Part shown: positions 17,703 through 26,314 of the stretch, piece after piece | How the letters are laid out: the number at the start of each line of letters is the position of its first letter | Position numbering within the stretch: position 1 is the first letter of the stretch | Assembly (NCBI GenBank): GCA_002412765.1 | Contig: DHVR01000056.1 | Coordinates: 1-64,000 of the forward strand | Origin: Leptolinea sp. UBA5203 | GTDB taxonomy: Bacteria > Chloroflexota > Anaerolineae > Anaerolineales > Anaerolineaceae | Direction of reading: 5' to 3' | Length of the DNA: 64,000 nucleotides | Made by a program: the position numbers and the translations under genes | The notes under the pieces: generated by a model | The model's input: only the letters and a program-made list of their open reading frames with translations | What the model was told of the DNA's origin: nothing | Databases searched by the model: none

Positions 17703-18821
17703 TTATAAATCATATCGGTAGGTTCGGCATACCTTGTACCAGGTGCCCCCAAGATCAACCGCGGCATTAAAGCTGCTCTGATTCCGTTCATCAATTTGGG
17801 AAAGCTCTGCCCTGTCAAAATGCATGCCCCGCAAAGTTTTATCCAATTCAACATAAAGCAAGATATTACCGCCGATCCCCTGATATTTTGGCATTAATCC
17901 AATCACACTGATGGTCACAAGGCGGGTGTTTTTCTTTGCATTCAATAAATGAAGCCATCCAAATGGATAAATATCTCCCTTGCATTTACGAAGGCCTTCA
18001 CTGATTTCCGGGTAGGCGATGATAAACCCAGCGATTTCATCCCCTTGCATGATCAATTTTCCGGTTTCTGGTTCAACCACCGAAATCAAGCCTTCCGCTA
18101 ATAATTGAAACTCTGCTTTAGTGGAGGGATAAAAACCCAGGTTGTTTTCAAAAGCCAGGGTGTGAATTTCCTCCAATCTTGGAATCCACTCGCGCATTTC
18201 TTGTTTTGATGTAAAAGATTTTATGGTAAATCCACTTCGTTTTAAAACACGGTCGGCTGCCGCGTACATTTTTTCCGGAAATTCAGTGGCTCTGTCTATA
18301 TAGCCGGAATAGTGATCGGTCTCTTTTACAAAACCAGCCTGTTCAATGAGATCGTTATAATACGGGTAGTTATACGGCATGCCCATGTCAGCTGGTTGGT
18401 CAAATCCTTGTACTAATTGACCTACCGCATCAGAACGGACAAAGCCTTTGGGCCCGAGTACCGTTTTAACCCCTTGTTTGCGATACCAATTAAGCGCTTC
18501 TTCAAAAAGCAGGGAGCTGGCTTGTGGATCATTTATGGTGTCAAAATAATAGAAAAAACCGGTTGGTTGGTGGTGAACCTGACTATAATTATGGTGATTG
18601 AGAACAGCCAGACGACTTACAACCTGATTGCCTTCTTCTACCACAAAGAAATCCGCGTTGGAATGTTGATAAAAGGGGTGCTGCTGCTGATTCATGACGA
18701 AATGCATTTGATTCTTTATTGGAGGCGTCCAGAGGGAACTCCCTTTATATAGTTCGAAAGGCAGCATGATAAATTTGGTACGATCCTTTCGATTCTCGGG
18801 ATCGAGTTTGCGGATTTTCAT
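17703..18821 (-). CDS. GNAT-fold acetyltransferase-like protein
   Basis: A 372-aa protein with an apparent GNAT domain toward the C-terminus (about 185-365). VTISVIGLMPKYQGIGG around 305-320 resembles motif A, the acetyl-CoA pyrophosphate loop. The N-terminal half (about 1-180), with NADFFVVEEGNQVVSRLAVLNH, may be a second, degenerate GNAT lobe. The substrate is unknown. ATG follows GGAGG. It lies 38 bp after pyruvate kinase and 25 bp before sseA, so the three may be co-transcribed, with no clear shared pathway. Confidence 0.7.
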   Translation of the reverse strand: MKIRKLDPENRKDRTKFIMLPFELYKGSSLWTPPIKNQMHFVMNQQQHPFYQHSNADFFVVEEGNQVVSRLAVLNHHNYSQVHHQPTGFFYYFDTINDPQASSLLFEEALNWYRKQGVKTVLGPKGFVRSDAVGQLVQGFDQPADMGMPYNYPYYNDLIEQAGFVKETDHYSGYIDRATEFPEKMYAAADRVLKRSGFTIKSFTSKQEMREWIPRLEEIHTLAFENNLGFYPSTKAEFQLLAEGLISVVEPETGKLIMQGDEIAGFIIAYPEISEGLRKCKGDIYPFGWLHLLNAKKNTRLVTISVIGLMPKYQGIGGNILLYVELDKTLRGMHFDRAELSQIDERNQSSFNAAVDLGGTWYKVCRTYRYDL

Positions 18822-18859
18822 CTAGATTTCCTCCAATTGGATGGTGGGACTCTTTTGAA

Positions 18860-20326
18860 TTATATTGGATTTCCCATAGTATGCAGCAGCATAAAATTCG
18901 GTTTTCCCGTACTACCGATCGGGAAAGTTGACACCAAAACGATGCGTTGGCCTTTTTCAAATGAATCCAAGCTGAGCACAGCATTTTCGACTTCAAACAC
19001 CATTTTTTCAACAGTATCAACGAAGGGGATGACAAAGGGGACTACTCCCCAAATTAAATGCAACCGTTGAAATGTATTTTGATGAGGAGTAAAGGCAACA
19101 ATTGGACAGGAAGGTCTCATCTTTGACATTAAAATGGCCGTTCTGCCGGACTGCGTAAAAACAGCGATGGCTGCTACATCCAGCGCATCAGCCAGGGTAT
19201 AGGCTGCTTTTGCCATGGAAAGTGAATCACTTTGAGTTTTAGTCAAACGGGTATTTGAATGGTGACCCCAGTATTCGTAATTACGCTCTGCTTCCTCGAT
19301 AATGGAATTCATCATTTGTACAGTCTTGATAGGATATTTTCCAATTGCCGTTTCACCGGATAGCATGACAGCATCCGAGCCATCCAGGATGGCATTTGCG
19401 ACATCCGAGGCCTCAGCACGAGTGGGACGTGGATGTTCGATCATGGATTCCAGCATTTGGGTAGCGGTGATCACAATCTTGCCTTTTGTATTCGCCATAT
19501 CAATAATTTTTTTCTGAGCTATGGGTACGAAATAGGGTGAGGTTTCCACAGCCAGGTCCCCTCTGGCGATCATAACGCCATCCGCTTCATCCATAATCTC
19601 TTCAAGATTTGTCATAGCACATGGTCTTTCCACTTTGGCAATAATGGGAACTCCAATTCTAGCTGGCACATTCTCACTGATAAATTGCCTGACAATAGTA
19701 ATGTCCTTGGCAGATTCGATAAAGGAAAGGGCAATGATATCGACATCATTATTCAAGCCAAATACTAAATCGGCCTTGTCTTTTTTAGTGAAAGTAGGAA
19801 TATTAATATCGGAATCAGGCAAATTTACCCCTTTGTGAGAAGTAACTTTGCCTCCAGTAATAACATGGGCAAGGATGTGATCCCCCGTAATTTCCCTGGC
19901 AACCAACTCAAAATAACCATCATCCAGCAGGATCCGATCCCCTGGTTTTACAAATTTCTCTACATCCGGGATATCTAGTGGGAGGCAGGCTAATTCATTT
20001 TGAGAACCCGTTGAAAAGGCATGGTGACTGGAAAGTATTACTTGATTTCCTTGGGGTAATAGATAACCTTCCTTTGGCAATTTACCAAGACGAAGTTTTG
20101 GGCCTTGAAGATCTTGTAATATTGCGACAGGGCGTTTGATTTTTGCCGCAATCTCGCGAATCCGGAGAATTCTACCTTTATGTTCTTCCATGCTGCCGTG
20201 GGAAAAATTCTGTCGAAATACATTAACCCCTTCCAATAGCAGGTTTTGAATCATTTCCGGACTATCTGTTGCCGGTCCTATTGTGGCAATAATTTTTGCT
20301 TTTCTTTCGATTAAATTGCAGTTCAT
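18860..20326 (-). CDS. pyk: Pyruvate kinase
   Basis: This enzyme converts phosphoenolpyruvate and ADP to pyruvate and ATP, the last step of glycolysis. At 488 aa it has the standard length with A, B and C domains. Visible marks are KIIATIGPATDSPEMI at the start, VRQNFSHGSMEEH (normally R-x-NFSHG), the active-site region IIAKVERP, GVMIARGDLAVE and MLSGETAIGKYP. There is no C-terminal PEP-utiliser extension. An extended -10 promoter lies about 70 bp upstream. It heads a minus-strand run with the GNAT-like and sulfurtransferase genes. Confidence 0.97.
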   Translation of the reverse strand: MNCNLIERKAKIIATIGPATDSPEMIQNLLLEGVNVFRQNFSHGSMEEHKGRILRIREIAAKIKRPVAILQDLQGPKLRLGKLPKEGYLLPQGNQVILSSHHAFSTGSQNELACLPLDIPDVEKFVKPGDRILLDDGYFELVAREITGDHILAHVITGGKVTSHKGVNLPDSDINIPTFTKKDKADLVFGLNNDVDIIALSFIESAKDITIVRQFISENVPARIGVPIIAKVERPCAMTNLEEIMDEADGVMIARGDLAVETSPYFVPIAQKKIIDMANTKGKIVITATQMLESMIEHPRPTRAEASDVANAILDGSDAVMLSGETAIGKYPIKTVQMMNSIIEEAERNYEYWGHHSNTRLTKTQSDSLSMAKAAYTLADALDVAAIAVFTQSGRTAILMSKMRPSCPIVAFTPHQNTFQRLHLIWGVVPFVIPFVDTVEKMVFEVENAVLSLDSFEKGQRIVLVSTFPIGSTGKPNFMLLHTMGNPI

Positions 20327-20393
20327 AGTGGAAGTCTCATTAAAAAAGATAAAAGCAATCGTTACAATAACGGTGGCTTGGATGATTACGAAT

Positions 20394-20402
20394 AGTATAA
20401 CA
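20394..20402 (-). promoter_or_regulatory. Extended -10 promoter for pyk
   Basis: On the minus strand the sequence reads TGTTATACT, a TG-N-TATACT extended -10. No good -35 is visible 17 bp upstream. The distance to the pyk start is about 68 bp. The rest of this gap (20403-20536) shows no gene. Confidence 0.45.
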
Positions 20403-20536
20403 TACGCATAGAAAAATTGAAGCGCGCGAGATTTGCTTCAACAAGGTCTTTTACTGTTCGTAGATTGATTTTAAATTATTTCAGACCGGCAGATATTCCA
20501 TGCGGAACATCGATTTTGCTGGCTTTGATGAAATCA

Positions 20537-21364
20537 TCAAGATTTTATGGATTTTACAGCGGAATCGACCATTCTATCCATTACAAAATAGACATTGGGT
20601 CCCAAGATATTTGATAGATGGTAAAGCAAAGCATTTTCCAAGCCAGGGACAATGATGTATTGGCTCTTCGCTACACCCTTCAAGATAGTTTTTGCGACAT
20701 TTGAAGGTAACAAAATACCAGCTGTACCTGCTAACGCTTTAGTTATTGGCGGTTTATATTCTGCTTCATAAACCAATTGGGGTGTGTCGGTATCCGGGGG
20801 GAAAACAAGTGACATTTGAATATTGTTTAGCCTTAATTCTGACCGTAACGCATCTGTAAACCCACGTACGGCATATTTGGAGGCGCAATATGCAGTATAA
20901 CCATAGACACCCACAAATCCTGCCGCTGAAGAAATATTGACAATATGTCCGGAACCCCGTTTTTGCATGGCAGGAAGGAGTGCTTTAGTCATATGGATGG
21001 TACCGAAAAGGTTCACATCCATCAACCAGTGAAATTTGTCCATACTCAAATCCTGGAATTCCCCGGGATGGGCTGAACCGGCACAATTGATCAAAATATC
21101 TGGGGTGGGATGAACTTCTAGAAATTCACTGATTTTAATTTGGACTAGATCAAAATCTGTGATGTCCAGGGGGAGGGTGAAAACTCTGCCAGACTCACAA
21201 GCAGAATTGGTTATCAGCTCGTCCTTCGCAGAGTTTAATTTTTGACTGTCTCTGGCACAAATAATCACTGAACAACCTGAATTTAGTAATTCAAGCGCGA
21301 GAGCTTTGCCAATACCACTTGATCCACCAGTAATCAACGCTGTTTTATTATGAAAACTGATCAT
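20537..21364 (-). CDS. Short-chain dehydrogenase resembling 3-ketodihydrosphingosine reductase
   Basis: A 275-aa classical SDR. The NAD(P) loop is TGGSSGIGK (12-20), the NAG-like motif is NCAGSAHPG, and the catalytic Ser (145/146), Tyr159 and Lys163 are present (NISS, YCASK). The motif FPPDTDTP (188-195) after the active site is characteristic of 3-ketodihydrosphingosine reductase (KDSR) and is uncommon in other SDRs. That suggests a role in sphingoid or another long-chain ketone lipid. No serine palmitoyltransferase is in the window, so KDSR function is a lead only. ATG follows AGGAG. FmdB-type zinc ribbon lies 18 bp upstream on the same strand. Confidence 0.8.
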   Translation of the reverse strand: MISFHNKTALITGGSSGIGKALALELLNSGCSVIICARDSQKLNSAKDELITNSACESGRVFTLPLDITDFDLVQIKISEFLEVHPTPDILINCAGSAHPGEFQDLSMDKFHWLMDVNLFGTIHMTKALLPAMQKRGSGHIVNISSAAGFVGVYGYTAYCASKYAVRGFTDALRSELRLNNIQMSLVFPPDTDTPQLVYEAEYKPPITKALAGTAGILLPSNVAKTILKGVAKSQYIIVPGLENALLYHLSNILGPNVYFVMDRMVDSAVKSIKS

Positions 21365-21382
21365 TATTTCTCCTAGATTGAT

Positions 21383-21604
21383 TCAATGACAGCCAGAACA
21401 ATCTCCACCAGAACAACCAGAACAGGATGGGTTCGAACCAGCAATGGGTTTTCCATTTGAGGTGGCGTTGAACGTTGAAATTTTCCGTTTTACATGCCTT
21501 TGATGGCATTTTTTACAGCCGATTTCTGCATCAGCTTCTGAATATTTTCGCAATACTTCAAATGTAAAGTCGCAATCGGAACAATGGTACTCGTAAATTG
21601 GCAT
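21383..21604 (-). CDS. FmdB-family zinc ribbon protein
   Basis: A 73-aa protein starting MPIYEYHCSDCDFTFEVL, the hallmark of the FmdB regulatory family; the second CxxC pair is CKKCH. The C-terminus is a glycine-cysteine tail (CSGCSGGDCSGCH) with extra CxxC-type pairs. The ATG at 21604 has GGAG 6 nt upstream and gives the family N-terminus, better than the frame start at 21616. Metal binding is clear by motif; function in this family is mostly unknown. Confidence 0.85.
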   Translation of the reverse strand: MPIYEYHCSDCDFTFEVLRKYSEADAEIGCKKCHQRHVKRKISTFNATSNGKPIAGSNPSCSGCSGGDCSGCH

Positions 21605-21696
21605 GATTATCTCCATGGATAATTTTATGCCTATGCCCTCCTAGGGTCAATGTGGAATAATTTAAGGTATTAGTTTATTTCCCAAATCATTCTGAC

Positions 21697-21725
21697 TTGC
21701 TCTTAAGATTATTTTGGTTTATTAT
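21697..21725 (+). promoter_or_regulatory. Possible promoter for phnD
   Basis: TTGCTC (21697-21702) and TATTAT (21720-21725) are 17 bp apart in an AT-rich gap before phnD. The -35 matches the consensus in only three positions, so support is weak. No Pho-box repeat was seen. Confidence 0.3.
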
Positions 21726-21795
21726 TTTTATATGGTCTATGGGGAAAGGAACCCATGCCAAAAAAATATTCTATAACCATGAGGAGAGGAAAACG

Positions 21796-22902
21796 ATGGT
21801 CACAAAAAAATTCCCATATCTTTTACTGGTTGTCATAATGATCCTATCGATGGGTCTGGCTGCCTGCCAACCTGCAGCGCCGGCTGCCACGCCTGAACCA
21901 GTACAAGCACAACCAACAGCAGTCCCCGAACCCACTGCAACTGAAGTGCCAGCAGAACCCGAAATTGGTTCAGCAGAGCATCCGATCAAAGTTTTGTTTG
22001 TACCCTCTGTTGACGCTCAAGCAATCGTTTCTGGTGGTGAAATCATGGCCAATGCTTTGAAAGAAGCGACTGGCTATGAGTTCGAAGTTAGCGTACCAAC
22101 CAGCTACGCCGCAACGGTTGAAGAGATGTGCGCTTCACCAACCGATACAATCGGTTTCATTCCTTCTTTAGGGTATGTTTTAGCCAACCAGCTTTGTGGT
22201 GTTGATCCTGCATTTATGGCGATTCGTTATGGCAGCCCTGTATATTGGGCGGAATTCGTCGTGGCACGCGATTCAGAAATCATGACCCTGGAAGATTTAG
22301 CTGGCAAAACCTGGGGCATTCCTGATACCGGTTCAACCTCTGGTTACATGGTTCCCTTTGCCATGCTTCAAGATGCCGGAATTGAAGTCGGTGAAATGGT
22401 AGAAACTGGCGGACATAATCAGGCTGTAAAAGCCGTGTATGATGGTTCGGTTGATTTTGGAACCGTCTTCTATACTCCGCCTCTGAAACCTGAAGGTGAA
22501 ACTGGCTGGGTGGAGGGAGATTATCCTGATATCCCCGATGAATTGGTTGATTCATGTGCTGTAAATGAAAAAGATAGACTATATTGCGGTGACTGGCGTG
22601 TGTTGGATGCCCGTGCCAATATTCGAACTGAAGCTCCCGATGTTATTCAGAAAGTCCGTATTTTGGCTGTGTCCGATGGTATTCCAAATGACACCATGTC
22701 CTTTGGCCCTGAATTTCCGGCTGACATTCGTGCAAATATTGAGACAGCTATGGTTGCCTTTGCTGAGACTGAGGCATGGGGCGAGTCTATTGGGCATCAA
22801 GATTTCTATAACTGGACAGGCATTGCTCCAGCCACTGATGCCGACTTTGACTTTGTTCGTCTGATGGTTACTGCAACCGGTTTAACCCTCGCTGATTATT
22901 AA
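21796..22902 (+). CDS. phnD: Phosphate/phosphonate ABC transporter substrate-binding lipoprotein
   Basis: A 368-aa lipoprotein of the PhnD/PtxB family. The signal peptide ends in a lipobox (LAAC), so Cys is lipidated and the protein is anchored outside the membrane. A linker of about 40 residues rich in Ala, Pro, Thr and Glu follows, then the periplasmic-binding fold with LAGKTWGIPDTGSTSGY. The ATG at 21796 follows GAGGAGAGG; the open frame extends to 21697 but lacks a signal sequence. phnC and phnE follow. No C-P lyase or phosphite genes are present, so the ligand could be phosphonate, phosphite, phosphate or another oxyanion. Confidence 0.9.
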   Translation: MVTKKFPYLLLVVIMILSMGLAACQPAAPAATPEPVQAQPTAVPEPTATEVPAEPEIGSAEHPIKVLFVPSVDAQAIVSGGEIMANALKEATGYEFEVSVPTSYAATVEEMCASPTDTIGFIPSLGYVLANQLCGVDPAFMAIRYGSPVYWAEFVVARDSEIMTLEDLAGKTWGIPDTGSTSGYMVPFAMLQDAGIEVGEMVETGGHNQAVKAVYDGSVDFGTVFYTPPLKPEGETGWVEGDYPDIPDELVDSCAVNEKDRLYCGDWRVLDARANIRTEAPDVIQKVRILAVSDGIPNDTMSFGPEFPADIRANIETAMVAFAETEAWGESIGHQDFYNWTGIAPATDADFDFVRLMVTATGLTLADY

Positions 22903-22920
22903 AAATAGTCTTCATTCATT

Positions 22921-22953
22921 CAAATCCGGACAGGAGAAACCTGTCCGGATTTG
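22921..22953 (+). terminator. Intercistronic hairpin between phnD and phnC
   Basis: A perfect 14-bp stem (22921-22934 with 22940-22953, core AATCCGGACAGG) encloses a 5-nt loop. No T-run follows. Such hairpins stabilise the 5' binding-protein transcript or attenuate read-through, so more binding protein is made than ATPase. Confidence 0.75.
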
Positions 22954-22973
22954 GTATCCGTAAGAAGAGTGCC

Positions 22974-23726
22974 ATGCTAGAAATAAAGAATCTAACTAAG
23001 ATATACGATGGCGGTACGAAAGCGCTGGACAATGTCAGCTTCTCCGTTCCAAATGGAGAATTCCTGGCGGTTATTGGCCTCAGCGGTTCGGGAAAATCAA
23101 CATTATTACGATGCATTAACCGTCTAGTGGAACCTACCCAGGGGCAGGTAATACTGAATGGCGAAGATATCGCAGCGGCATCGGATGATGATTTACGTGG
23201 GTACCGGCGACGCATTGGTATGGTTTTTCAACATTTCAATTTGGTAAGTCGTTCAAGCGTACTAACCAATGTTCTCACAGGTCGGTTAGGTTACAATAAC
23301 CCAGCCATGAGCATCATAAATCGCTTCAGTAAAGCGGATATCGAACAGGCAATGTTTCAACTGGAGCGGGTTGGAATTGCTGATAAAGCAAATCAACGCG
23401 CTGATGAATTATCAGGTGGTCAACAACAGCGGGTGGGAATCGCACGTGCCATGATGCAGGATCCTGAAATTGTACTAGCCGATGAGCCTGTTGCCAGCCT
23501 TGACCCTGTCCTGGCACACAGTATTATGCAATATTTGGAAAAGATAAACAAAGAAAATGGTGTTACTGTCATTTGCAGCTTACATTTTCTTGATCTTGTC
23601 CATCGATATGCAAACAGGGCGATTGCATTAAATGAAGGGAAATTAGTTTTCGATGGTGAACCAAAAACCATTGATGACGTGAAATTTAAAGAAATCTATG
23701 GCCGTGATGCAGAGCGTGTGGGTTAA
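22974..23726 (+). CDS. phnC: Phosphonate/phosphate ABC transporter ATP-binding protein
   Basis: A 250-aa ABC ATPase of the PhnC type. Visible marks are Walker A GLSGSGKST, the Q-loop in VFQHFNLV, the signature LSGGQQQR and Walker B IVLADEPVASLDP. It energises the transporter encoded by phnD (binding protein, upstream past a hairpin) and phnE (permease, 11 bp downstream). No regulatory domain is attached. Confidence 0.95.
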   Translation: MLEIKNLTKIYDGGTKALDNVSFSVPNGEFLAVIGLSGSGKSTLLRCINRLVEPTQGQVILNGEDIAAASDDDLRGYRRRIGMVFQHFNLVSRSSVLTNVLTGRLGYNNPAMSIINRFSKADIEQAMFQLERVGIADKANQRADELSGGQQQRVGIARAMMQDPEIVLADEPVASLDPVLAHSIMQYLEKINKENGVTVICSLHFLDLVHRYANRAIALNEGKLVFDGEPKTIDDVKFKEIYGRDAERVG

Positions 23727-23737
23727 GGATGGGTGAG

Positions 23738-25558
23738 ATGAAGAAGAAAGTCAATCTTGGAAAACGGTTTTTTGTTGTTGCTCTCACAATTATCCTGACA
23801 GTCATTATTTATGCATATGGATTTACGGTTACCAAGGTTAATTTGGCTGAAACAAAATCTGAAAAACGGCAGGAACAATTAATTCGTATCATTCGTGCAT
23901 TAGCTAAACCGGACATTATCGAATACGAACAAACTGAAGTAAATGTTGAATTACCAATTTTGGTACCATGTACAAACACTGAAATTACCGTTCCCATTGC
24001 GGACCATCTGGGTCCTTATATGGAAATGGATAAAGGATGTGCTGAATCGCAGGAGATTGTCCATATTCAGGGATATAATTTTGCACCTAACATGGTGGGC
24101 TTTTTAAGCTTTATTCCGCCCAGCGGTGTTGTACTATCCTTGGGTAGGTTTACGCCAGATGTAAATGGAAATTTTGAAATTGATGTAAAGATACCCAAAG
24201 GCAGAGAAAGTGCGGAACCCCAAACCATCCGCGCTGTTACACGCACCAATGTAGGGAATCCAAGGTTTACTTCCACTGCAAAAGACACTTGGGACAAAAT
24301 CGTAGAAACTGTATTTTTAGCGTTATTGGCAACAACTCTTGGAACCCTATTGGCAATTCCTTTAAGCTTTTTTGCTGCCAGGAATTTAATGGAAAACATG
24401 AAAAGCCCAATCATGGGCGTTTCATTGGGTTTAATCATCATGCCAATTGGATTTATTCTTGGTGGCATGGGTGCAAAATATGCCGACATATTGGCGAAAA
24501 TACTGATGCGAACCCCATGGATTGCTTTTTTTGTCATTTTAGCTGGGATATGGATTGTTTTTCGTCTATTAAAGTGGTCATTACCTCAAGTTGAATTACA
24601 AAAGCCGCCATTGTCCATTCGTCTTCTACGAATTCTGGCGATGTTCTTTTGTGCCTTCATCTCCATTTATGTGTTGTTTTTGATCGCATATACCACAATC
24701 AATATCGGCACTTGGTTGGAAGTTAAGCTGGGGGTAGTCGCCTTCCTGGGAAAATTTGTAACAGATTTGGGTGAAATCCTAAATTTGCTCATTGTTGTTC
24801 TTGCAGCGCTAGGCGGTCTGGCGTCTTTTAATTCCATTGCAGGAAATATCGGAAGAATCATTGACCGGAAAGGGGACAAGAAAATCACTTTACCTCTGAG
24901 ATATTTGTTATCTACCCTTTCGGGTGCTGTCGTCGGTATTCTCCTCGGCGCGGGAGTCAATTGGTTATATCAAATCAATAATCCAACGATGGTATACCTA
25001 ATTCCCGGTATTGTTGGCGGCCTCATTGGAACTGTCATTGCATTTACGACTCGGAAGACGGGCATTATTCCTATTGGTATGGTGATTTATTATGTGTCCA
25101 GAACAATCGCCAATGCATTGCGCTCTATTGAAGCATTAATTATGGCGATTATCTTCGTCGTATGGGTTGGGCTTGGACCATTCGCCGGTGCGCTCGCTCT
25201 TTCCTTGCATACTGTTGCAGCCCTGATAAAACTATACTCAGAGCAAGTTGAAAGCATCATGGAAGGACCGATTGAGGCAGTCAAAGCGACAGGTGCCAAT
25301 CAACTACAGACGATAATCTATGCTGTCATTCCACAGATCACTGTGCCGTACATCTCCTTTACTATGTACCGCTGGGATATCAATGTCCGCATGTCGACGA
25401 TTATTGGTTTTGCTGGTGGCGGTGGTATTGGATTCCTCTTACAGCAAAATATTAATCTACTAAACTACAGGGCAGCCAGTGTACAGATGCTGGCCATTGC
25501 GATCGTAGTCGCCTCCATGGATTACATCAGTTCTAAGCTGCGGGAAAAGGTAATCTAA
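23738..25558 (+). CDS. phnE: Phosphonate-type ABC permease with an extracytoplasmic domain
   Basis: A 606-aa permease, about twice the usual length of roughly 270 residues. A first membrane helix (about 5-25) is followed by some 125 extracytoplasmic residues with an Ig/TIG-like flavour (IVHIQGYNFAP..., VLSLGRFTPDVNG). Many helices follow (from about 185), and the EAA loop near the C-terminus is PIEAVKATGANQLQTI. I chose the ATG at 23738, 8 nt after AAGGA; 23729 has poor spacing. The extra domain may bind PhnD or substrate, but this is inferred. Confidence 0.88.
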   Translation: MKKKVNLGKRFFVVALTIILTVIIYAYGFTVTKVNLAETKSEKRQEQLIRIIRALAKPDIIEYEQTEVNVELPILVPCTNTEITVPIADHLGPYMEMDKGCAESQEIVHIQGYNFAPNMVGFLSFIPPSGVVLSLGRFTPDVNGNFEIDVKIPKGRESAEPQTIRAVTRTNVGNPRFTSTAKDTWDKIVETVFLALLATTLGTLLAIPLSFFAARNLMENMKSPIMGVSLGLIIMPIGFILGGMGAKYADILAKILMRTPWIAFFVILAGIWIVFRLLKWSLPQVELQKPPLSIRLLRILAMFFCAFISIYVLFLIAYTTINIGTWLEVKLGVVAFLGKFVTDLGEILNLLIVVLAALGGLASFNSIAGNIGRIIDRKGDKKITLPLRYLLSTLSGAVVGILLGAGVNWLYQINNPTMVYLIPGIVGGLIGTVIAFTTRKTGIIPIGMVIYYVSRTIANALRSIEALIMAIIFVVWVGLGPFAGALALSLHTVAALIKLYSEQVESIMEGPIEAVKATGANQLQTIIYAVIPQITVPYISFTMYRWDINVRMSTIIGFAGGGGIGFLLQQNINLLNYRAASVQMLAIAIVVASMDYISSKLREKVI

Positions 25559-25567
25559 TTTTTTGTC

Positions 25568-25600
25568 GGGACTGGCCTCTGAGTCAGTCCCTTTTTTTTT
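25568..25600 (+). terminator. Terminator of the phn operon
   Basis: Stem GGGACTG (25568-25574) pairs with CAGTCCC (25585-25591), followed by at least nine T. It closes the phnD-phnC-phnE transcript. Confidence 0.85.
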
Positions 25601-25616
25601 GCATATAAATGTAAGG

Positions 25617-25622
25617 TATAAT
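25617..25622 (+). promoter_or_regulatory. Possible -10 element for the YhhQ-type gene
   Basis: A perfect TATAAT lies 30 bp before the TTG start, but the -35 position holds only T-run sequence from the upstream terminator. Confidence 0.35.
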
Positions 25623-25651
25623 AACAAGAATTAAACGTCTCAGGAGTTCTC

Positions 25652-26254
25652 TTGTTCTTATCTGGCTTGCTCATCTCAATAAGTTATATTGCAGCTCAAA
25701 TGCTGTCTGATATCGGTAGTTTACAAATTGTGAACGTGTTTGGAGTTTCGCTCGATGCCGGCACATTCATTTATCCAATTACCTTTACCCTGCGGGATAT
25801 GGCTCATAAAGTACTTGGAAAAAAAATGGTCCGCATTTTGATCATTTCTGCTGCGGTTGTCAATATTATTATGGCTTTCTATTTCTGGTTGGTGTCTTTA
25901 ATGCAACCAGATACCGCGGCAGGTTCTTCAGGTAATTGGGGTTCGGTTTTGGCTCCAGTTTGGAGAATTACCGGAGCCAGTATTATTGCGGAAGTTGTAT
26001 CTGAATTAATGGATACCGAGATTTATCATATCTGGATTACTAGAATTACAACAAGATTTCAATGGATGCGAGTTTTAGTTTCCAATGTATTTTCTGTTCC
26101 ATTAGATTCGTTTATATTTTCATTTCTCGCCTTTATGGGTCAGATGCCTACGTATGTTGTTTGGCAAATTTTTTGGGGAAACGTTTTAGTGAAAGGAATT
26201 GTTACCATCATCAGTATGCCCATGATTTACCTGGTTAAGGATAAAGCTGCATAA
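25652..26254 (+). CDS. YhhQ/QueT-like queuosine-precursor (VUT family) transporter
   Basis: A 200-aa membrane protein with about five or six helices. The DAGTFIYPITFTLRDMAHKVLG signature region is typical of the YhhQ family (vitamin uptake transporter, VUT), which imports preQ0 or queuosine precursors. It uses TTG as start, 5 nt after AGGAG. No preQ1 riboswitch was recognised in the leader. The next gene, a PucR regulator, is 60 bp away on the same strand and may control it. Confidence 0.82.
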   Translation: MFLSGLLISISYIAAQMLSDIGSLQIVNVFGVSLDAGTFIYPITFTLRDMAHKVLGKKMVRILIISAAVVNIIMAFYFWLVSLMQPDTAAGSSGNWGSVLAPVWRITGASIIAEVVSELMDTEIYHIWITRITTRFQWMRVLVSNVFSVPLDSFIFSFLAFMGQMPTYVVWQIFWGNVLVKGIVTIISMPMIYLVKDKAA

Positions 26255-26314
26255 TTAATTAAGAATGGGAAGTTACTATTACAGGCTGACCTGTACCTAA
26301 ACGCTGGAGAATAA

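Noticed and set aside
20417..20614. 65-codon plus-strand frame in the gap before pyk
   Set aside because: It runs into the convergent SDR gene, has no ribosome binding site and matches no known family.
25601..25651. preQ1 riboswitch upstream of the YhhQ-type transporter
   Set aside because: The leader is too short after the terminator and no pseudoknot-like arrangement was seen.
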